NCBI RefSeq assembly: GCF_050908995.1
Contig: NC_135119.1
Coordinates: 23,651,001-23,715,000, forward strand
Reading direction: 5' to 3'
DNA: 64,000 bases
Source of the DNA: Andrena cerasifolii
Taxonomy: Eukaryota; Arthropoda; Insecta; Hymenoptera; Andrenidae
Numbering within the stretch: the first letter of the stretch is position 1; the number at the start of each line of letters is the position of its first letter. Shown here one piece after another: positions 56,693-64,000 of the stretch. The notes under the pieces were generated by a model. It was not told the origin of the DNA. It saw only the letters and a list, made by a program, of their open reading frames with translations, and did not search any database. The position numbers were made by a program, and so were the translations under genes.

Positions 56693-59600
56693 TTACGTAA
56701 GATCTAATTGCTTCGCAGCTCTAGATATATCCCTTTGAGGGAGCAAACGGGTCCTCTTTCTTTGCATTCTTTTCTTCGTCTGCGTGGCGCACTCTTCGTC
56801 GCTATGATTCGATGCCTCCTTGTCAGAATTCTCATTCTTATGACTTTTCACTTCTGACTGAGTATCCAATTCAACTGGGTTTTCGCACTTAGTGCTTGGC
56901 AATTCGCTTTCTACCGTGGCATTCTTAGTGGCTTCTTCAGTCATATTTACATCGTCTTCGGTAATGATTATCTCTGGTTCGGTCACATCGTAGACTGTTC
57001 CCTGAGGCATTGGCGCGAGGGACTCTTTCTCTAGCCGATAAATTTTATACGAACGTATCAGCCAGGAATCTGCGTGACGATGGTGTATGTATCGGACCGT
57101 CATCACACCGGACCGCAGAAACAAACGGTTTTCTGTTAGGAAGGAGGTAATCCGATACAAATCCTCTCCTAAGTTACTCTGAAATTTATTCTGCGGAAGA
57201 ATAGAAAATCTCTTTAGTTCAGATCTGATAAAAGATAATACATACTTCTTATTTACTTATTACCACAGTAAATTACCAAATTTAAATACAGAAATGTGCT
57301 TCTGCTTCACTCACCATTAACTCTTGAATACTAGCGCCAAGTTCTTTCTTGTCGCGTACAAACTTATAAACTGCCTCTATGTCATTCAAATTGAGCGGCA
57401 AGTCCTTAGGCAGGTTCTTCTTAAAATCACAGTACGAGATGCTGTCGTTGGGAAAAATGGCGAATTTGTTTATTTCTTGAATTAGATCATTTACCGCGTT
57501 CAATTTGAGAGGTAGCAACTCCAGAGGTATCATAAAACCCTTGAAAATCTCCTTTTCCCTGGACTTCTGTGGACTCGTATGCAAGGTGTAGAAAACTTTA
57601 AACATATTTACAACAAAGTATTCGTGCGCGTGATGGCTGTCGGCTACTGTAAGTTCGCTCAATTCCTCCCTCATCCTCAGCAGAGCTATACGCGTATATC
57701 GTTTGGTTACGTCAGCTGAATCGTCGATCTTGCCATACCTACTCGAATAATTTTGTTCGAATGGTATACTCTTCAAAATACTGCTAACGCGTGTAAAAGC
57801 CGGTTTGTTTTTTCTCGACGACAAAGTAACTTCACATTTTTTATTGGACATATCTTCTCCGTTGCTAGTTCTCATATCGTTTAGGTTTGCACCGCTACTT
57901 TCATCAGCTTTATCATCGGAATGTTTTCTCAGGCACTCGGTCTGTATCTGATCTGATAATCCGGTTGGAACAACGTCACTGCTTCGCAGTGCTTCTTCAT
58001 TCTTCGCATCATCCCCCGCAACAGTGACTTCGTTATCTAATTTCGCTCTTTTTTGTACACGTTCATCCGAGTCTAACGATGCTTCATCGTCTCTTGCTCT
58101 TTTCTCTCCGTGTACATTTAATTCTTGCGCATCCATATCTGATTCTAAACAAGATGAAACAGAGCCTTTTATGCCTTGCGTACCATCGCTACTCTGCGCT
58201 TGGGATGCACCTGCAGGTTCCACGGGTTCGGTAGCCTTAATACTTTGCGCTTGTACTTCGCTCTCAATCGTACGACTATTATCACTCGCTGAGGCTGTTT
58301 CACCTTCTACCGTTTCCATCGCAGAATCTTCATCGCAAAGTGCAGAGCGCTCCATGTCATCTTTGTTCAATACAATAGTAGTCCCATCTTGAAACTTAAT
58401 CACATTCTGTTCATCGTCGACGATATTACGACCATTCTCCTCGTCGCTTTCGAAAATTATATCGTCGTAATAAGCGAAGCTTTTCGTGTCCTCGAAGTTT
58501 CTCTTATCAGCTCCGTACCCCCGTGGAAGTATATTCTTCTCTGCGTCCAGATCTGAGAAGCCATCCTTATCATTCGCGTCAGCGTTGCGCATATTGGTAT
58601 CGTTCTCGTACAGAATATCAACGTCCGAGCTAAAGCCTTTGTCGCTTTTCTGCGCAAAGTCCGAAGCCGTGTCATCGTTCTGGAAAGAAGGATCTTTCAC
58701 GAACTTCAAATTGTCTAAGATAACTAAAACATCCTGGTATCTCTTAGCGATCCGAAAGTACGTTTCGTCTCTCTCCTTCAACCTCGGGTCCAGCATTATC
58801 ACTTGATCAGGTATCTCAATATCGAAATCAATTTGATCCCGTACCGCGTAGTCGTGTATCGCCGCTATTACTCCGCCAGTAATTGGCGACACTTCGATAC
58901 CGTTAAAGTCGCTCGGCGTTTCGCTCTCGTTGTCCACTCGGCTCTGGCAGTGCCAGGTGCTCAGCTTAAAGAAAACATCGTACGCCTCTTTGAATATATT
59001 GTACGGCCACTTGGTATGGAATTTGTATATGTAATTGCTGCTCAACTGATACTGAGAGCTACTCATCGGCATGTAATTACCATACTTCCTTATCGTAGTT
59101 ATTTGATGCTTCTTAATGGTAACCATCTGATCGCTCCGAATCTTCGCCATAGCGTTCCGCAAGAGCATCTCCGGGTATTGCTGGTACACCTTGAACAACT
59201 GGTACGCCCAAGATCTTCTGTCCTTCCCGCAGCACATGGAACTATGAATAACAGAGTTAATCACCGCGAAGTGTATGTCGTTGGTGTTCCTAGCATCTTT
59301 CGTGAATCCTCGGTTACCGAACGGCTTAGCAGGATGCACGACTTTGTAAAGTATATTGAACTCTTGCACCGTGGCTGGTACAAGAAGCGGCTCCTTCTCT
59401 TCAACGTGCGAGATATCGTAATACTTCTTCGCTATGTAGGCAACAAGCGACCTGAAAACTTCCACAACGTATTTATCGTATTCGTAAGAACATTTATACT
59501 CCTCCTTAAGTCTCTCTAGAATACCATCGAAGCGCTTTCTGATATAGAAGTTCTGCTTGATCTCCTCGACGCCCAAGGCGATGGCGTTAACGTTCTGCTG

Positions 59601-62600
59601 CTGCCTGAGCATGTACAGGAGTCGTCGCTGGCAAGCTCTCGACGTCTTGTTGTGCGAACTTAACGAGTACGTTCTTAAAATGTCCCTCACCGCAGAGAAC
59701 GTGAGCACTTGCTTCCGCGGATTAGGACAAAGGTACACCATAGCGACCTTGCAGACGAGCAGAATCTTGTCCTCGTGCTGGTCCCAATCCACTCGCAACT
59801 TATGCATCCGCTGCAACGCTCGATAGTCAACTTCGTCGTACTTGTTCCGCTTTTTACTGGACGCCTTACGCGGCAGCACTCTTCGCACGTAGGATTTCTG
59901 TTTCGCGCTCCGACAGCACGTCAATGCCTCGTACTTCCTCTGCTGAATCGAGCCCTCTTCGTTCTTAGCGTGCACTTTCCTTCTGAGGTCTGTCGCGTTT
60001 ACAGACAGAGGCCCGGATACTCTCTTCAATCCAGGGAACTCTGTGAACTTAATAGGCTTCGCTTTTATTTTAGAAAGATACGTGTCCCGTTCGTTCGCCA
60101 CATTCTGCTGGCTCTTTATTTGCCGAGCGTTACTGCCGAAACCCCAATTCCAGTTGCGTTTCAGGTGAGGGAAACACGCCGAATCTATCCCAGCCGCCCC
60201 TTTACGGTCCCCAGGCAGGTGGCCAGTATCTAGTTTCACAGCTTCCTCCGGGGAACGAGCCACCACTACTTCCATCATGGCACTTTTCTTGGCCAAGTCT
60301 TCCAGTACGATCTCCTTCCCTTGCACAACTAGCCTGCCGCCTAACGGCGTATTAATGCAAGTATTCCACATGTCGTACCAATACTTCTCGACCGCCTGAG
60401 TGCTATTGAAGTTGTATTTGATCAGAGGATAGGGTTTATCCTCAATTATGTGATAACCAGGCGCGGACGAAGTCGTGTCCATTAATTCTGCGCGACGGTT
60501 CACGTAGACGAATACCTGGTCCTTCTCCTTCAATCTCTGCGGGCCGAACTGTACCAGTCCGATGTAACACAATCTTGTCACCGTCTCGTGAATGTTAAAT
60601 ATGTACTTCCGCGCGAACAGTAAAGAGTTCCGCGCATCAATTGGCAAGTCTCTGACCAAGTAATGCTTCCGAATCGGATGGTTCACGTACTTGTCCAAGT
60701 CTGGTATGGCGAAGGAAACGAAGTGTATTTTCAAGAACACTGACAATGGCAGCCGTAACAGAACATCGCACATCAACATCCACCCTTTTGGCCAACCGTT
60801 GTACTTCGGCAAAGGCGGCACGAACATCTTCCAGCTGATATCTTTCGTGTAGATCGTACTGAACTCCTCCGCCAATTCGTCTGTGATCTTGAAATCGTTG
60901 TTCCGTAGAGCTTGTATCTGCTCCTCTTTTGAAATAGTCGGTTCCCCGGGATGCTCGTAGGCCAGATAGAACAGATAAAAGTGGAACGCTTGCATACGTA
61001 TGAATTTTGGGCTGTAGCCGTATTTCTTGGACTCTTTAGGACCACATTTATAGCCTGCCGATTGTGTTTTGAATTGTTTGAGTAAAGATTTAGTTTCGGC
61101 CTTGTCCGCTGCGTCATCTGTGCTTGTACTTTTAGTAGGGACTACTTTGTCCGTGTACTTTTTCGTGGGTAATCTTGGCTTCTGCGACAACAATAAGTAA
61201 AACTTTAGTTTTGCTTGCTCCACGGCTGATTGAATAATAGCACTGTTGATATCGACACTTGGGTCGCATATGAATGTTAAATGTTTCTCTTTTTCAAATC
61301 CGGTGAGAATTATTTTTATATTCTTCACTAAGTTGTCTTTCGCGAGCTTCTGTAACAACCTCTGTAAGGATTTCTTATCAATTTTCACGTCGTATCCTTC
61401 TTTGTCTTCTTCTTCGTGTATCAACTGAGGAAAAATAGATAGTAATTAATTATTGGATACAGACTGTGCGTATAGAGTAACTTATATTTTCATATTAATT
61501 ACGTACGTATAGCATTATATAGTAGGGTTTTTTTATAATTTTGTAAAATTCGAAAACCTTTTTATTTTAGAATACTGAAATTCAGAGACCAGCTTTTTCA
61601 AAAGTCGGTTTTTGTATAAACCCTATTATATAGATTGCGTCATTAAAAAATATCTCTTTTCATCCTACCTTCATTAATTTTGTCATATCATCAATTACTT
61701 GATTTTCTTTAACTGATTCTATTATCATATTAGCTCTTCGCAGTAATCTGTACGTGATATTCCCGATACTTTTCTTCTCACTATTTTGTACGTTCTCCAT
61801 AAATCCGAATACTTCAGCGTCTGATTTGTCTGTATGCATCGGTGTTAAAACTATCATGTCGACTTTTATGTTTTTATACGCAGATATTGCTTTCTCGTTG
61901 CACGACAGCTCGGAAGCCTGCGACGTATTATTAGAATTCGTATCTTTTCCTTCCGCCTTCGCTTTATTACTCGTACTTGCTTGAAAATTCGGAAACGTGC
62001 GTTTATATCTATTTGGCCGTTTTATTAAGCGATATTTGTACAATATTCGATTGACAACGTGAAATATGTTTTGTAATTCTACCGCAGGTCTATTTGATTT
62101 CCCTGAGTTGCTTTCGCTGCCGTCACTGGTCTTACTAGAGTTAGTTATTTCTTCTAAATTCCTTTCTTGATCAGCACTAACAGCCTCCACCCTGTCTTCT
62201 CTCGTATTACTTGTACTTTTCCCAAAATCATCATTCTCAGTTACAATTTGCTTCGTAAGCTCTTTGATCTTATGCATTTCCTTGTTAAACTGTTTACTCA
62301 ACGCGCTACCTTTCTCAAATCTTTTCGATACATACTTCGTGAGCCTTTGTCTACCCATATCGTTCATATAAGTCGCCACAATGCCGGACTTGACTATGTT
62401 TCGCAGAATTGTCCGCGATTGCAGTTTAGTAAGTCCCATTTTTTTAGATAAGCTTCCTTGGCATATACCGGCATCTCCGCCATCTTCGATTATTTCATTT
62501 GCTTGCTTCAAGTAAGGCACGCTATATTTGTGACTCGAGATATTCAACTCTACGAAACAAAGGAAATGTAGGGAATAAGAATTCGTGATTGCGCATTACA

Positions 62601-64000
62601 TAATTTCTATACTCTGAGACTATGTTTACTCAACCAATCTTATGTAAAACAATAAATGAAACGATCGTTTTAACATTAAGGGGTCATTCTGATAATCACG
62701 TCGCAAAATTCGGCAACATTTAGGCTTTTTTTCTCAGCGAACACAATGAATAATTAATACTCCAGATAACATTGAAAAAATACTATTAAAAGTGTATTTA
62801 AACAATTGTTCCGTATACATTATAAGTAGATTAATAAACGAAAAAAAAGTTTGACATTGTTATTCATTGTATTCACTGAGAAAAAAAAGCCTGAATGTTA
62901 CCGAATTTTGCGGCGTGATTATCAGAATGATCCCTTAAGTGCACTCGTGAAAAATGTTCTGTAGCATAGTACGATCTTAACTAACGTTCAAGCCTTCAAA
63001 TCCTTTAATGAAATTTCTTAAAAAATGAGGCATTTCTGGTACTCACTGAATTCGTCTTAATATTTCCTACAGGATAGCAAAAAGGATATTGTATTGGTTT
63101 TTTGAAACATCGAAAGTGCCTGATGAATTCTATGGACAATTACAATGAATACCTTGTATACTCTAAATACGTAAATTAAGAAAGTGAAGAGATAGAGGTG
63201 AAGTACGCGGGTATTGTTGATCTATTTCTACTTAATTCAGAGTTCGCTACATTTAATTAAGAACACAAACCTTGCACTTCATCTTCTACTGGTATGTCCT
63301 CTTTATTCCACGCTTCAACAACATCGATAGTGGGAAGTAACAACTGCACCACTTTAATCTTTTTCTCTTTCAACGGATTATTCTTCTGTCGCCACTCTGT
63401 AGACGTTGCATTCGGGTACAAAGTTCTGTATGGTACTCTCTATTTAGAAATATAAATTTTTTTCTAAATGACTGAGACCCTTGTAACTATGAAACTATCT
63501 ACAAATAGTTAGAGTTATGCGCTACCTGTTACTTACAATATCAGTTTTCACAACTTTCTGAAAGAACGAAGTTTTAAATAACTTTCTTATTGCATTCTCA
63601 ATCTGCAGCTTGCGCTTTATTTCGTCATACTCTGCGACACAATTAGGTTTCGATTTAAGAATCTTGATAACTTCTTCGGCTAAGAAGATCGCTTTTTGTT
63701 TCCTTTCGACGAAGAACCTCGGAAGATGTAGAAGGCTTCCGTTACAACTATGACCTCCACTTTTCTGGTGATGTATCTGCTTTGTTATTAATTTATAGCG
63801 CAGCAATAGCTTACGATGATAAAACAGGCTTTTAGGATCTTCTTTTAAAGCGTTAAGGCTAAGTTTTCCCTGAGTAACTTCTCCATGATACCGCGACCTT
63901 CCTACTCTCTCTAGGAAGCAATATTGCATCGCGTTCAATTCAACCGTCGGAGACACCTCGTCTCCGATCAGTGCATGATTTCTCGCCGACTGCGACGCAA
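56693..64000 (-). CDS. GTF3C1: General transcription factor 3C polypeptide 1 (TFIIIC B-box subunit), 3' part
   Basis: Five exons: 64000 (open edge)-63537, 63439-63271, 62549-61669, 61424-57315 and 57178-56693, all in phase, over 2,000 residues. The first exon matches the B-block-binding winged-helix region (MQYCFLERVGRSRYHGEVTQ). The third holds another winged-helix-like segment (KKMGLTKLQSRTILRNIVKS). The fourth is one 4.1 kb exon with TFIIIC220-type segments (MLMCDVLLRLPLSVFLKIHF; RVDWDQHEDKILLVCKVAMV, a SANT/Myb-like stretch). Its downstream part (about 57800-58700) encodes a long acidic, Ser/Asp-rich disordered tract. The last exon ends in a Lys/Arg-rich tail. The protein binds the B box of tRNA genes to recruit TFIIIB and Pol III. 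Intron 3 (62550-63270) carries a TTAA-type MITE. The start codon is beyond the right edge. Long plus-strand frames opposite it (58803-60233) are shadows. Confidence 0.92.
62680..62934. mobile_element. 255 bp TTAA-flanked MITE, ggggtcattctg family, copy 2
   Basis: TTAA at 62676-62679 and 62935-62938. Left end ggggtcattctgataatcac, right end gtgattatcagaatgatccc, an almost perfect foldback (gcaaaattcggcaacatt against aatgttaccgaattttgc). It lies in a GTF3C1 intron and is the shorter relative of the element at 46254. Confidence 0.82.

Noticed and set aside
58024..60233. Plus-strand frames of 89-238 codons
   Set aside because: They lie opposite the large GTF3C1 exon and have no domain; they are antisense shadows.

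Overview
The window looks like nuclear DNA of an insect, most likely a hymenopteran (ant-, bee- or wasp-like). The protein-coding genes are conserved animal genes split by GT-AG introns. The DNA between them is AT-rich and crowded with short inverted-repeat transposons, with GC-rich islands near 18.6-19.7 kb and 30.4-31.4 kb. I saw no bacterial-type operon, CRISPR array, rRNA gene or convincing tRNA gene. The species call is inference.

Layout. (1) 400-1817, plus: 3' part of WWOX. (2) 3645-7076, plus: a MICOS subunit of the APOO/APOOL (MIC26/27) family in five exons. (3) 8130-8862, plus: MPHOSPH6, an RNA-exosome cofactor, converging on (4) 12540-9232, minus: EFHB (CFAP21), an axonemal protein in ten exons. 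(5) 13810-15653, plus: EMC4, head-to-head with EFHB and convergent with (6) 16227-15899, minus: a three-exon gene for a 47-residue membrane micropeptide matching STMP1. (7) 16.3-30.4 kb: no recognised gene; repeats and one unexplained GC-rich island. (8) 30984-52571, plus: a fatty acid transport protein (SLC27A/FATP4-like) in 11 coding exons with a 12.1 kb first intron. (9) 55670-55305, minus: an unrecognised two-exon gene for a short protein with a mitochondrial-presequence-like N terminus. (10) 64000-56693, minus: the 3' part of GTF3C1, the B-box-binding subunit of TFIIIC, running off the right edge.

The genes are independent housekeeping genes. A loose theme is mitochondria and membranes (MICOS, STMP1, FATP, EMC4, perhaps the 55 kb gene), but nothing shows co-regulation.

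The most unusual material is the mobile DNA. At least eight elements have both ends visible, are flanked by TTAA on each side and have inverted termini (piggyBac-type target sites). Five of these, plus a truncated copy, lie in the first FATP intron, and one of them (38113-38832) is an almost perfect 720 bp palindrome. Other elements have exact 8 bp duplications (36260-36860; 25120-26168, the latter carrying a 17 bp tandem array open on both strands). A TAA-flanked MITE at 4500-4865 has an empty-site relative at 14.87 kb in the same window.
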